Shown: positions 1-8,081, counted from the first letter of the stretch. The stretch: 64,000 nucleotides of DNA from CAITWD01 sp963842065 (GCA_963842065.1 CAWJEW010000006.1:1-64000); one strand, 5' to 3'. Notes: generated from the sequence alone by a model not told the origin. Numbers and translations: made by a program.

Positions 1-224
1 GCAAGCGCGTGGCACAGCTCGTACAGCGTCGTCGTGCGCAGGGCATTCAAGCGCTGCGGACGGTTGATGATAATGGTGGCTCGGCCGCCATCGACGCGCA
101 GGATGATGTCCTCAAACTGCCCGACGGGGGGTTTCCATCCGCCGCGGGCCGCCGACGGTACGATCCTCGGCTCCTGCGCCGCTTGGGCCTTGCTCTCGCC
201 GGCTTGGGACTCGGAGGGCGTCAC
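1..224 (-). CDS. Enoyl-CoA hydratase/crotonase family protein, N-terminal part (runs off the left edge)
   Basis: Seen: an open minus-strand frame from a GTG at 224 to the window edge (74 codons). After about 35 variable residues it reads FEDIILRVDGGRATIIINRP and then RLNAL, the beta-strand opening of the crotonase fold as in enoyl-CoA hydratases and MenB. Family members use an oxyanion hole to act on acyl-CoA thioesters, but the catalytic residues lie outside the window, so the substrate cannot be told. The GTG overlaps the stop of the zinc-finger gene by 4 nt (GTGA), so the two are probably translationally coupled. The roughly 35-residue Gln/Ala-rich N-terminal extension is unusual. Confidence 0.75.
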   Translation of the reverse strand, partial: MTPSESQAGESKAQAAQEPRIVPSAARGGWKPPVGQFEDIILRVDGGRATIIINRPQRLNALRTTTLYELCHAL

Positions 225-571
225 GGCGTGCGTTTGCGCCACTCGTTGACCGATTCCCCGAGCGTGCTCAGGCAGTCCGCACAGAGTGCTCTGTCATAGA
301 CGAGTTCAAGCGTGACGCTTCGCGCAGCACAGATGGAACATGAACCCTGGTCGGATCGACGCTGATGGTAGACGCGGTCGATAGCCGGGCGCCGTGAGGG
401 TCCGGCGACCTGTTCGTGTGACCTTCCCAAGCTAAAGCCGTCGTGCCAGAAGCCGACCATGGTCAGGGCGCATCGCAGACACACATAATCATCCTTGATC
501 TCACCGGACCACATGTTGCAGTAGGTGAGGGGGCGCGAGCAAACCAGACAAATGGGATCCGTCGATGCCAC
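221..571 (-). CDS. Small four-CxxC zinc-finger-like protein
   Basis: A 116-residue protein with four CxxC pairs (ICLVC near residue 9, YVCLRC near 30, SCSIC near 79, LCADC near 97). This spacing suggests two zinc ribbons separated by a basic, Arg-rich linker. No membrane segment or signal peptide is visible. It is the middle gene of a minus-strand set: the PASTA lipoprotein ends 22 nt upstream and the crotonase start overlaps its stop by 4 nt. I do not recognise a named family. Zinc binding is inferred from cysteine spacing, and a nucleic-acid or protein-binding role would be typical. Confidence 0.6.
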   Translation of the reverse strand: MASTDPICLVCSRPLTYCNMWSGEIKDDYVCLRCALTMVGFWHDGFSLGRSHEQVAGPSRRPAIDRVYHQRRSDQGSCSICAARSVTLELVYDRALCADCLSTLGESVNEWRKRTP

Positions 572-593
572 GACAAGCTCCTCGCAGCCCGTC

Positions 594-968
594 CTAGTTC
601 CGGCCCTCGGCCGTGATCGCGGTCAGGTTGCTCGACGGACTGAGGTATGCCAGGTCGAGAGTCGTCTTGAGCGCCAGCTGCATCCCTGCTAGCGGTTCCG
701 TCGAGACCGTTGGCGGCTCATCGAGCGCGGTGGTTGGCGGTGTCGGAGTGGTTGCCGAACGGGTGCGCTCCGCGTTCGGAGTTCGCCCTTCGCAGGCCAG
801 TTCGGTGGCCGCGTTGCTCATCGGAACGCCGACGAGGCTGGGCACGATCACATTGTCGTGCGCCGATCTCGCGGCGCCCGACGCTGAGGCTGATCCGCAC
901 CCCGCAACGACCACAGCACCGACGGCAATCGCTGGGGCAAGTCCACCTGTCACGTACACCCGCTGCAT
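594..968 (-). CDS. Putative lipoprotein with one PASTA-like domain
   Basis: The start at 968 is chosen because it gives a clean lipoprotein signal: MQRVYVTGG, a hydrophobic stretch ending AVVVAG, then a lipobox Cys at about residue 24 and a Ser/Ala-rich linker. Residues 40-60 (VPSLVGVPMSNAATELACEG) match the first half of a PASTA domain, and the STEPLAGMQL segment near residue 95 fits its second half; a Thr/Pro-rich insert lies between. PASTA domains bind peptidoglycan or muropeptides. The protein is about 124 residues and probably anchored on the outer face of the membrane. It lies 22 nt upstream of the zinc-finger gene. A longer frame exists upstream of 968 but lacks a sensible signal sequence. 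Confidence 0.6.
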   Translation of the reverse strand: MQRVYVTGGLAPAIAVGAVVVAGCGSASASGAARSAHDNVIVPSLVGVPMSNAATELACEGRTPNAERTRSATTPTPPTTALDEPPTVSTEPLAGMQLALKTTLDLAYLSPSSNLTAITAEGRN

Positions 969-1313
969 GGCAGCGACGCTACCAGTACGCGCCGCCGAAC
1001 GAGCCGAAATCTCAAATCGCGTGTCGGACGAGCCGACGCGCCGGAGGCGGGACTCTGTCCGGCTGGTCTGAGCCTGGTGACTGGAAATGAGTTCCTCGAT
1101 GGACCACCTGTGGCCCCAGTTCACGGTGGCCTGATGCGCGGTCTGGGCGATAGTGCCGCTGGCCGAGTCCGCCTAGGCGACGAGCCCCCAGGTCCCCGGC
1201 GTGAGCGCCAGGGCGCACCTGACGTGACGGCCGCTACCGGTCTGAACGACCCTGCAGACCCCGGTGCGTGCAGCTGCGCCGGCCGCGCTCGTTCTCGCAG
1301 CTTCGAGTCCCGG

Positions 1314-1676
1314 ATGGGGCCAGTCATCACGCTCGTGGCCATCGTCGCGCTCTGCATCGGGTTGATCGTTGCCGGGATGTTGCCCGACTCCTGGAACGCC
1401 CAAGGCGTGCGGCCGTCGGGCCACTTCCCGGTATTCGTGTGCGTCCGAACGTTTGGCGGTGTCGCCGAATGGATCTGGGTCCTCGTGCGCCAGGGCTGGC
1501 TCGGATCAGGTCAGGTCCGCGCTCGAGCGCGCGCACTCACGCCTGGCAGGTACCGCACCACCATCGTGTGCACCCGGCGCCGCCGGTTGCTGGTGGGTGG
1601 GGGCTGCCGGACCCATCGCGGGCCGCCCTCAACTGCGCCGCCATCCGCGCTCGTGGCCGTCCTGGTCAGCCCCTAA
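1314..1676 (+). CDS. Possible small membrane protein (doubtful)
   Basis: An open frame starting ATG at 1314 begins with one strong transmembrane helix (MGPVITLVAIVALCIGLIVA), followed by a Trp-containing segment and a long Arg-rich tail. No homology is recognised. The tail composition looks like translated high-GC noncoding DNA, so only the first 60 or so residues look protein-like. It could be a decayed gene in this remnant-rich tract. The 970-1310 stretch before it holds nothing I can support. Confidence 0.25.
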   Translation: MGPVITLVAIVALCIGLIVAGMLPDSWNAQGVRPSGHFPVFVCVRTFGGVAEWIWVLVRQGWLGSGQVRARARALTPGRYRTTIVCTRRRRLLVGGGCRTHRGPPSTAPPSALVAVLVSP

Positions 1677-1792
1677 CCGGGGGGGCGAGACAGGCACCAC
1701 AGTCGGGGCTCCCGCGCTGTCGTCTGCCGGTCTTTGGGCACGTCGCGCGTGGCGACGGGAATGACCCGCTGAGGGTCACGCTCGAGTCGCGA

Positions 1793-1824
1793 GGTGGCCT
1801 CGTCGCGGGGTGGCCTCGTCGCGG
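1793..1824. repeat. Tandem duplication of a 16-bp unit
   Basis: Two perfect head-to-tail copies of GGTGGCCTCGTCGCGG occupy 1793-1808 and 1809-1824. They lie just before a 12-bp inverted repeat and the outermost tRNA-Asn att copy. Possibly arm-type or accessory sites of an old attachment region, or simple replication slippage. Confidence 0.7.
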
Positions 1825-1833
1825 GGGTGAAGC

Positions 1834-1879
1834 AGTCGCAAGACCCGCGAAAACCGGCCATTGGACCGGTCTTGCGACT
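1834..1879. repeat. 12-bp perfect inverted repeat
   Basis: AGTCGCAAGACC at 1834-1845 is mirrored by GGTCTTGCGACT at 1868-1879 around a 22-nt spacer. No T-tract follows. It is 30 bp from the tRNA-Asn 3' end copy at 1909, so an integrase or excisionase arm site is as likely as a transcription terminator. Confidence 0.5.
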
Positions 1880-1908
1880 ACTTCAGAACTTGCCCCAGAA
1901 CCGGCCTG

Positions 1909-1949
1909 AGCTCCTCGGGCTGGACTCGAACCAGCAACGCTCCGATTAA
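1909..1949 (-). repeat. Degenerate tRNA-Asn 3'-end copy (att remnant)
   Basis: The first 30 bp are identical to the 3' end of the tRNA-Asn gene at 16641-16670 (antisense orientation, same direction). The next bases match with a few changes, ending in CGATTAA, which corresponds to the anticodon-loop region. There is no 5' half, so it is not a tRNA gene. It is the outermost and most diverged of three same-orientation copies (1909, 6306, 16641) and probably marks the far end of the oldest integration event at this locus. Confidence 0.8.
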
Positions 1950-2135
1950 TTGTGGCGGGATGATGCGGGACGTGGCGGGACCTAAACCCCTGCACGCAAG
2001 CAGGCATGGGACACCAGCCAGCCCCGCGGATTCCCGCCAGTTCCTGTGCGCGTGTGTCCCAGGTGTGCCCCCGGGCAGCCGCGGCCGCGCGGATACGCCC
2101 CTTCTTCGTTTGACGCGTTGCGGGAGGCGTCAGGA

Positions 2136-2178
2136 GAGACCCCGGCCGACAGGTGATAGTGCCCATGACCGGGGTCTC
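2136..2178 (-). terminator. Stem-loop downstream of the GYD gene
   Basis: A 10-bp perfect stem, GAGACCCCGG (2136-2145) with CCGGGGTCTC (2169-2178), and a 23-nt loop. It lies 36 nt beyond the stop codon of the minus-strand GYD gene. There is no U-tract, so intrinsic termination is plausible but unproven. Confidence 0.35.
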
Positions 2179-2213
2179 CACTCGGGAGACCAGCGGACCG
2201 GTCGACCTGCGGC

Positions 2214-2582
2214 CTACCCGTGCGATTCGAAGTCGCTAAACCACGCTCTCGGTCCGCCGGGGGGCGCGTAGTCGGTGCTGGCAGACTTGGCCAGTTCCAG
2301 GACGCGCTGCGCCTGTTGCCCGGTCAGGAGTGAATATGTCGCCATCTTTTCGATGCGCCCTGTCGCCGTGATACCGGCAAGCACCGTCGCGGCGGCGACG
2401 TCATCCGTCGCTTCATAGATCGCGAACCCGTCGTGGTCTCCGAACATCCAATAGAAGGCGATGAGCCGTCCGCCGTTTGCCTCCATCACCGCTCGCGTTG
2501 CGGCCTCCCGATCTTCGGGGCGCTCCACCATCTCGTGCCATGCGGCGTTGGTGTAGTCGAACAGCGTTATATACGTCGGCAT
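2214..2582 (-). CDS. GYD domain protein
   Basis: A 122-residue protein from the ATG at 2582, starting MPTYITLFDYTNAAWHEM. It keeps the GYD-family pattern: a Thr/Tyr-rich first strand, an RPEDREAATRAVMEANGGRL helix-loop, then FYWMFGDHDGFAIYEATDD. GYD proteins are ferredoxin-like alpha/beta-barrel small proteins of unclear biochemical role. The longer frame upstream of 2582 lacks family similarity and runs into unrelated sequence. It stands alone between a possible terminator and a tract with a tRNA fragment, so it is probably cargo of an integrated element. Confidence 0.75.
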   Translation of the reverse strand: MPTYITLFDYTNAAWHEMVERPEDREAATRAVMEANGGRLIAFYWMFGDHDGFAIYEATDDVAAATVLAGITATGRIEKMATYSLLTGQQAQRVLELAKSASTDYAPPGGPRAWFSDFESHG

Positions 2583-2730
2583 GTGGCATTCCTTCGCTGT
2601 GGGCACCGACCATTCAAGGCGCAAAGGGGTGGCCCATGGCAACAGGCGCACGCCTTGCCTTGATACCACGACGATAGCCCGGTGGACCCCCGCTTCGGCG
2701 GCTTCCCACACCGCCTGTTGGGATGCACAC

Positions 2731-2770
2731 CGCGGCAGGATTCGGACCTGGGAGCTTTGGCCCCGGAGGC
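2731..2770 (-). repeat. Decayed tRNA 3'-half fragment (tRNA-Gly-like)
   Basis: On the minus strand this stretch has a T-arm-like sequence (CAGGTCCGAATCCTG) followed by a pyrimidine-rich acceptor end. It aligns with the better-preserved fragment at 8451-8490. The canonical GGTTCGAATCC T-loop is changed to GGTCCGAATCC and there is no D-arm. Probably an old attachment footprint. The flanking 2583-3120 stretch holds no gene I can support. Confidence 0.45.
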
Positions 2771-3120
2771 CAATGTTTGTGGGAACCGCAGGGCATGGCC
2801 GGGAGCGAAACGGCCTCCGTTACGGTGTTTTGGGCGGACGGCGGTCCCGGCGTTTCCCCAGGGTTCACAACCTGGTGTGCCCTTGGTGTGCCCACGGCGG
2901 AGGGGTGGCTGAAGGAGTACACGGCCAGATCTGAGCAGCTCGCAGAGCGCGCCGGTCGTCCTGGCAGGGGTTCGACCTCTAAGAACGTCTGAGGGCCGCT
3001 GGCGGATCACCAATTCCATCCGGCCGGAACACGATCAACGGCTGCTCATCGCGGGGCGGCGGTCTTGGATCGGAGCCGGGCAGCACGAGACCTTGCGCAC
3101 CTCCGCCGCGTTGTGCTTAG

Positions 3121-3140
3121 CTACAACCAAATGGTTGTAG
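3121..3140. promoter_or_regulatory. Palindromic operator at the ArsR start codon
   Basis: CTACAACCA (3121-3129) and TGGTTGTAG (3132-3140) form a 9-bp perfect inverted repeat around a 2-bp centre. The repressor's own ATG at 3131 lies inside it. ArsR-family dimers bind such palindromes, so autorepression of the arsR-SRPBCC pair is the natural reading. Confidence 0.7.
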
Positions 3141-3484
3141 GTCATCTTACAAGCGACCAGGCGGACCGGGTGTTCCACGCCCTCGCCGACGCCACCCGGC
3201 GCGACATCCTTCTACGGACGCTCGAAGGTCAGCACAACGTCTCCACTCTTGCTCGCAGTTACCCGATGAGCTTCGCCGCCGTGCAAAAGCACGTCGCTGC
3301 GCTCGAGGGTGCGGGGCTTGTGGTCAAGGAGCGCAAGGGCCGCGAGAAGCTCGTGCGCGGCAACCTCGACACGATGCGTAAGGCCTACCAGTTGCTTGCG
3401 CAGCTGGAAGCCGTCTGGGAAGGCCGCATCGATCGGATCGGCGAGATGCTCGCCGACGAACACAAGGAAGGACCGAGAACATGA
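3131..3484 (+). CDS. ArsR-family winged-helix transcriptional regulator
   Basis: A 117-residue protein. The DQADRVFHALADATRRDIL opening, then a helix-turn-helix (LARSYPMSFAAVQKHVAALEGAGLV) and a beta-wing (KERKGREKLVRGN), are typical of the ArsR subgroup paired with SRPBCC proteins. There are no clustered Cys/His metal sites, so it probably senses something other than metal. The ATG at 3131 is preferred over an in-frame ATG at 3065 because family homology starts there and the operator palindrome spans it. Its stop overlaps the SRPBCC start (ATGA), giving a two-gene operon. Confidence 0.88.
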   Translation: MVVGHLTSDQADRVFHALADATRRDILLRTLEGQHNVSTLARSYPMSFAAVQKHVAALEGAGLVVKERKGREKLVRGNLDTMRKAYQLLAQLEAVWEGRIDRIGEMLADEHKEGPRT

Positions 3485-3981
3485 CCGTCACGAGCGTCCG
3501 CAAGGACCCCAAGGCCCTCACCATGACGATCACCGCCGAGCTCGAGGTCACCGTCGAGCGCGCCTGGCAGCTGTGGGCTGATCCGAGGCAGCTCGAGCGC
3601 TGGTGGGGCCCACCGACCTACCCCGCGACCGTCGTGGACCATGATCTTGTGCCGGACGGGCGGGTCACGTACTTCATGACCGGGCCCCATGGCGACAAGT
3701 TCCACGGCTGGTGGCAGGTGCTCGCCGTTGAGCCGCCGAACCGGCTGGAGCTGCTCAACGGATTCGCCCATGACGACGGAACGCCAAACGACGCGATGCC
3801 CACCATGACCATGCTCGTCACCCTGACGAAGCGCGGCGGCCGCACCCTCATGGCCATACAGACGCGATTCCCGTCGCTCGAGGCAATGGAACAGCTCGCG
3901 TCGATGGGCATGGAGGAGGGAATGGTGGCCGCATTGGGCCAAATCGCAGCGACCTTGGCTGAGGGCGTCACAATGCCGTAG
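3481..3981 (+). CDS. SRPBCC (AHSA1/START-like) domain protein
   Basis: A 166-residue helix-grip protein. The VERAWQLWADPRQLERWWGPPTYPATV segment (about residues 25-50), the GGRTLMAIQTRF strand and the C-terminal MGMEEGMVAALGQIAATL helix are hallmarks of the AHSA1/START-like family, which bind small hydrophobic ligands in a deep pocket. It overlaps the ArsR gene by 4 nt and is almost certainly co-regulated with it. Pairing of ArsR with AHSA1-type SRPBCC proteins is common in actinobacteria, but the ligand is not known. Confidence 0.88.
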   Translation: MTVTSVRKDPKALTMTITAELEVTVERAWQLWADPRQLERWWGPPTYPATVVDHDLVPDGRVTYFMTGPHGDKFHGWWQVLAVEPPNRLELLNGFAHDDGTPNDAMPTMTMLVTLTKRGGRTLMAIQTRFPSLEAMEQLASMGMEEGMVAALGQIAATLAEGVTMP

Positions 3982-4061
3982 TGCGTGCCCGTCTGACGCA
4001 CCAACCTCTCGCGACGACGTCGACTCCAGCGGTTGGTCGTCCAGAGTCGATTCGCTCTAAC

Positions 4062-4075
4062 CCCCCTTGAGGGGG
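4062..4075 (+). terminator. Short GC hairpin between the SRPBCC gene and the reductase gene
   Basis: CCCCC-TTGA-GGGGG, a 5-bp stem with a tetraloop, 80 nt after the SRPBCC stop and 60 nt before the next start. No strong T-tract follows. Possible terminator. Confidence 0.35.
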
Positions 4076-4134
4076 CGCTTACCGCAGCAAGCGCCATGAG
4101 ACGCGCCGCAGTCCGCGACTGAAAGGACCCACCC

Positions 4135-4791
4135 ATGCCACGAGTTCGTGTACACGGCTTCGCGATGTCACTCGACGGATACGTCGCAGGACCCGATCAG
4201 GACCTTGACCATCCGCTCGGTGTCAACGGGCCGAGACTGCACGAGTGGGTCTGGTCGACCGAGTACGGGCGGAGAATGATGGGCGAAGCCGGCGGCGAGA
4301 CGGGCATCGACAACGACATGATCGCGCAGCGCGACCAGGGGGTTGGCGCCACGATTATGGGCCGCAACATGTACGGACCGATCCGGGGTCCGTGGCAGGA
4401 TAGCGACGCCTGGACTGGCTGGTGGGGCGACAACCCGCCGTTCCACCACCCCGTCTTCGTGCTCACCCACTTCCCGCACCCGTCCATCGAAATGAAAGGC
4501 GGTACAAGCTTCCATTTTGTAGATACCGGAATCGAGGCCGCCCTTGACCGAGCGCTCGCCGCGGCCGACGGGCAGGACGTTGTCGTGGGCGGCGGCGCGG
4601 CCACCGTCCGGCAATGCCTCTCAGCACGGCTCGTCGACGACCTCCATCTGGTCGTAGTACCGATCTTGCTGGGTAACGGTGAGCGGTTGTTCGAGAACCT
4701 GGGTGTGGACTTCAACGACTACGCGTGCGTCGACCACATCAGCTCGTCCACGGTCACGCATGTCCACCTCAGCAAAGTCACGGTGAGCTAG
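4135..4791 (+). CDS. Dihydrofolate reductase / RibD C-terminal family protein
   Basis: A 218-residue protein beginning VRVHGFAMSLDGYVAGPDQ, the opening strand and loop of the RibD C-terminal/DHFR fold. It continues with ATIMGRNMYGPI, VFVLTH and the nucleotide-binding DVVVGGGAATVRQCL glycine motif, ending in a DLHLVVVPILLGNGERLF strand pair. These are NADPH-dependent reductases; most actinobacterial paralogues have no assigned substrate. It sits 154 nt after the SRPBCC gene in the same direction and may be cargo of the same element. The start fits a GAAAGGA motif 8 nt upstream. Confidence 0.88.
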   Translation: MPRVRVHGFAMSLDGYVAGPDQDLDHPLGVNGPRLHEWVWSTEYGRRMMGEAGGETGIDNDMIAQRDQGVGATIMGRNMYGPIRGPWQDSDAWTGWWGDNPPFHHPVFVLTHFPHPSIEMKGGTSFHFVDTGIEAALDRALAAADGQDVVVGGGAATVRQCLSARLVDDLHLVVVPILLGNGERLFENLGVDFNDYACVDHISSSTVTHVHLSKVTVS

Positions 4792-5195
4792 CTCCCTACG
4801 CTCGTGCCGCAGTAGATCCGGCGGCGCGGATGACATGCTCCTGGTCTGTGGCAAGTGCGTCGACGCGACTGGCCGCCATGAAGGGGTCTTTGTGATTGAC
4901 GAGGGACCTGATGGTGCCCTCGTTGGGCGCGTCAGCCGTCGCCGCCCACACGGTGATTCGCCGCCGATCTTCAGGCTGTGGTTGAGAGGTATTTGGCAGC
5001 TTGGCGGCGATTACCCGTGCAGGAGCGCGAAAACCCTGCGCATGCGGTGGTCCAAGAGATCAGCGTCGGCGGCGCGTCGTGGACGCTCGGCCGCCCCGTG
5101 GACGTGTTGAGGGTCGGTCCACGGGTGTGAGGAGACGCGACCAGACCCTCAGACCGGGCGTTCTGGAAGTCGATGTCGATGGCCCGAGGTGCGGT
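4792..5195. other. About 400 bp without a supportable gene
   Basis: Several short high-GC frames cross this stretch, but none shows recognisable protein features or a credible start. Nothing further seen. Confidence 0.5.
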
Positions 5196-5663
5196 GTGCG
5201 AAGGCGTCTGCTTGCGTTGTTAGTCGCTGGCATAACGCTCGCCTTGAGCCCCGCCGCCGCCCTGGCGATTGGCTACAACCTGGACCACGACCACCACGTC
5301 GAGAACGTCGTCGCGGTACTCGCGCGAGAACCTGGCACGTTGGTGACCGGATGGCGCTGGCAGATTCGTGAGGGCAAGAAGCGCGCGGACATCGGCGAGG
5401 TCGTCGATCACCTGGCTCGGCTGCTCGCGATCAACCCCAACGGCGGCAGGTTCTCGGACCTCCTGGTGCGCGGCACCGTGGGCAACGGGGGATTCCCCGA
5501 GTCGCTGTGGCAGTGGGATGGTGCGCATGCGCGCCAGCTCTGGTCGTCGTACGCGCTGCCGTTGAGCCTGCGTGCGCCGTCAGGGCAGTTGCTGTTCGAT
5601 GCCGGGTGGACGAGGCATGTGGGCTCCGAGGTTCACCCGTCCATCAGTCAGCGGCGGTGTTGA
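5196..5663 (+). CDS. Putative secreted protein, possibly truncated or frameshifted
   Basis: A GTG at 5196 gives a good Sec signal peptide: VRRRLLALLVAGITLALS then an Ala-rich cleavage region (AALA). The mature part (YNLDHDHHVENVVAVLAREP... LARLLAINPNGGRF) is not recognised. The frame stops at 5663, but a protein-like continuation (KKYYVSPCAACATTAIVTVRWTWNP) follows in another frame at about 5670-5820. That suggests a frameshift and a decayed 3' end. The gene lies just upstream of an integrase remnant and probably belongs to the decayed element. Confidence 0.4.
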   Translation: MRRRLLALLVAGITLALSPAAALAIGYNLDHDHHVENVVAVLAREPGTLVTGWRWQIREGKKRADIGEVVDHLARLLAINPNGGRFSDLLVRGTVGNGGFPESLWQWDGAHARQLWSSYALPLSLRAPSGQLLFDAGWTRHVGSEVHPSISQRRC

Positions 5664-5984
5664 CGTCCCGGCTGCCGTGACCAAGAAGTACTACGTGAGC
5701 CCGTGTGCTGCGTGTGCGACGACGGCGATCGTCACGGTGCGCTGGACCTGGAACCCGCGCGGGGGCGTCGATCGGTACGTCTACGCGGGAGAATCAGGTC
5801 TTCCGCGGGCGAAGTCAGCCTGAACCGGTCTCAGACGGGCTCCAAGCCAAGCACGGCGCGGTGCCCGAGGAAGGTCCGCCGCTGGCAGGCCTTGCTGGGG
5901 CGGAGTTCTCTTAGTTGATGTTGTCCGGCGTGTTGTTCTTCACGTTGGCTCCTGGCGCCGGCGTGCATTCGACCCGGCGGCCGC

Positions 5985-6263
5985 GGTGGCGAAGGTGTCA
6001 TCGGCGACGCCGAAGTCGGGACGTCATTCGTTCGTGTCCTGGCAGATCGCCGCGGGGAGTACGTGGTCGACGTCGCACGCATCGCGGGGCACACAGTGAA
6101 CGTCTGCCGCGCGCACTACGCGCGGGAGTTCGAGCACGCCCGACATCGTGAGCGCGTCGACATGGAGACGGCCATCATCACGGCCCGTCAGATGGTCTCC
6201 GGGAACGGTGTGCCCATTGTGTGCCCACCGTCGAACGTCGTCTCGCTGCGCAGGTCGGCATAG
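5985..6263 (+). pseudogene. Tyrosine integrase, C-terminal remnant
   Basis: The open frame reads FVRVLADRRGEYVVDVARIA, then GHTVNVCRAHYAREFEHAR and a VDMETAIITARQMV tail. This matches the last part of phage-type tyrosine recombinases, including the conserved GH pair and the nucleophile Tyr in HYAREFE. The intact integrase at 15442-16704 has HYAREFERSR and DLEAAIVAARREV in the same place, so they are related. No N-terminal core-binding domain or Arg/Lys catalytic motifs remain upstream. The fragment ends 43 bp before the tRNA-Asn 3' copy at 6306, the same order as the intact integrase and tRNA. Confidence 0.75.
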
Positions 6264-6305
6264 GCCGCAACAAAGCCCTCACAAGCGGGCAGTTCGTCTG
6301 GGGCT

Positions 6306-6344
6306 GAGCTCCTCGGGCTGGACTCGAACCAGCAACCCTTCGAT
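6306..6344 (-). repeat. tRNA-Asn 3'-end copy (att site)
   Basis: 39 bp identical to 16641-16679 of the intact tRNA-Asn gene, covering the acceptor 3' strand, T-arm and anticodon-stem 3' side; identity stops at 6345. It lies in the same orientation as the intact gene, so with it forms a direct-repeat pair enclosing about 10.3 kb. Such exact 3'-end copies are the usual attL/attR of tRNA-targeting elements. Confidence 0.88.
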
Positions 6345-6701
6345 TGACAACGCAGGGACTGTGCTGGACGACGCGGGGCGGCTGGGATCAGCGGGAGCAG
6401 GCGTTTTGTTCCTCGCGCGGACCGCTTGGTCACGCGTGGGTGTTCGCGCGGTGTTCGCGCGCGGCGAGTACGGCGGCGTGCGTCCGCACCGTCGCGTGCT
6501 GCTTGCGTAGGGCGGGCTCGGATCGTTCAGACAGGTCGGCTGCCGCCTCACGGGGGTCGATCGCACCTGAGCGGTCCAAGTGTGCTCCACCCGTAGTCCC
6601 CCTGAATTGATGAACGCTTGGGCCCCGGAAGGACGCTGCGCATGGTCGCCGCGGTCGCCTGGCGGAGATTCAACACCGTAGGCGAGCTCGGCGACCGCGC
6701 A

Positions 6702-7137
6702 TCAGGGCTCGCCCGAGTTCTCCGATTCTGGCGCTTGCGCGTCGGCGTCGTCGGCGGGCTTTCTGAACGAGTAGATCGTCAGGAACAGGCATGCCAGCCC
6801 CAAGGCGCCGAGCATCAAGTACGCGAAGTCCCGCCAGTCCCCGATCAGCAGGTCGACCACCACGACGAAGACGAACAGGACCAACATGAGCATGCCCTCG
6901 AAGATGATCCAGTCCCAGTGGCTCGGTCCTCGATCGGGCGTCCAGATCGGCCCAGGCCGGCGCTCAGCCTGCTTGGCCAGCAGGTACTCCGATCTGGGGT
7001 GCTTGCGCCGCCACTCCGAGATCCACCGCTCGGACGCTTCTGGGCCCAAGTACTGCCGACAGCCCAGGCACAGCATTCCCTGGCGCCGCGCGGACGGCCC
7101 CGCCGTTGCAGCGCTGGCAGCGATAGGCCCTGCGCAT
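6702..7137 (-). pseudogene. Zinc-ribbon membrane protein with an apparent frameshift
   Basis: From an ATG at 7137 one frame reads MRRAYRCQRCNGGAVR (first CxxC). After about 7090 the neighbouring frame continues RQGMLCLGCRQYLG (second CxxC), then SERWISEWRRKHPRSEYLL and two transmembrane helices (MLMLVLFVFVVVVDLLIG and FAYLMLGALGLACLFLTIY), ending at 6702 with an acidic tail. Joined, they make a classic N-terminal zinc ribbon plus a 2-TM protein of about 145 residues. A single-base change in a GCGC-rich run near 7085-7093 explains the break. Real decay and sequencing error are both possible. If the frameshift is real, translation could restart at the ATG at 7076. Confidence 0.6.
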
Positions 7138-7343
7138 CGCGGGAGTTCCTCATGTGAAGGTCCGTTAGGCCACTTGTACTCCTGTCGAGCCTGGCGGCGC
7201 AATGGGGGGCCATGGCAAATCGTCGCTCGTCATAGCGGCGATCCCGCGGGCCGCCCGCCGGGGGCGCGCTGATGGGCCGCCGACGTTGACCGCACGGCAG
7301 AGCCGGGACGCGCTCGGGGGCGCCACCGTTCAGCCGGACTACC

Positions 7344-8081
7344 TCACTTCACTGTCCAGATAAAGGGATTTGGATGCGTGAAGTAGTAGATCAACGAGGC
7401 GATGGCGACGGCCACAACGAGCCCGTAGATGATCAACCCGGCAAGCACCTCCACGCGGCGCAGTGACCTCCACCCGGGATCGCGCCGCAGCCCGAAAGAC
7501 CACAGCGCGTCCGCTGCGATCCTCGGACCTAGCTCGCCCGCGGCAGGCTTCTCGAGTGCGGGCTTCTCGAGTGCGCGTTGATGCACTGCGTCGGCGGTGA
7601 TGGCCGCGTCCTCGAAGACGACCCGACCCCGCTCCACCCGGGTGACGGCAGGCCCGATCCAGTCCTCGACGGCCCCGCGGTATCGCAGTAGCAGCAGTGC
7701 ACCGAGTGGGAGCACCAGAAGGATGGCGCCAATCGCGCGGAGCTCGTTGACGTTGTGCGGCGAGAGAAGCGCGCCGTTCTCTGAGGGCAGCAGGTTCGCC
7801 ACAGTTCGGTCGGTGCGGCTGTTACGGCTCCCGATGTAATCCAAGGATCCGTTGGCGTTGACGATGACCTGGACAGACCGACCTGCGGTGGACTGCAGCA
7901 TTTGGACGGTCTCCCACGGTGCAATCGGCGCGGCATGGATCTCGGTGCCCCGGGGACACACGAGCTCAGGCTGGCTCGCGGCGTACTGGCCGACCCCGAC
8001 GAACGTGCCGCCGAGCGCGATCAGGATGACCGCACAGACGACCAGCACCCACCCAACACCAAGCGGCCCCTTGCCGAGCAC
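7344..8081 (-). CDS. Hypothetical membrane protein with three TM segments
   Basis: A GTG at 8081 with an upstream AAAGGA starts a 245-residue protein. A first TM (VGWVLVVCAVILIALGGTFVGVG) precedes an extracytoplasmic-looking domain of about 90 residues with one Cys. A second TM (IGAILLVLPLGALLLL), a cytoplasmic region with an exact LEKPALEKPA duplication, and a third TM near the C-terminus follow. No family is recognised. An upstream in-frame ATG at 8261 would add 60 Arg/Pro-rich residues that look noncoding. It may be element cargo. Confidence 0.55.
   Translation of the reverse strand: MLGKGPLGVGWVLVVCAVILIALGGTFVGVGQYAASQPELVCPRGTEIHAAPIAPWETVQMLQSTAGRSVQVIVNANGSLDYIGSRNSRTDRTVANLLPSENGALLSPHNVNELRAIGAILLVLPLGALLLLRYRGAVEDWIGPAVTRVERGRVVFEDAAITADAVHQRALEKPALEKPAAGELGPRIAADALWSFGLRRDPGWRSLRRVEVLAGLIIYGLVVAVAIASLIYYFTHPNPFIWTVK

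Noticed and set aside
1909..1949. Possible tRNA-Asn gene at 1909 (and at 6306)
   Set aside because: Only the 3' half is present, with no D-arm or acceptor 5' strand, so these are att copies.
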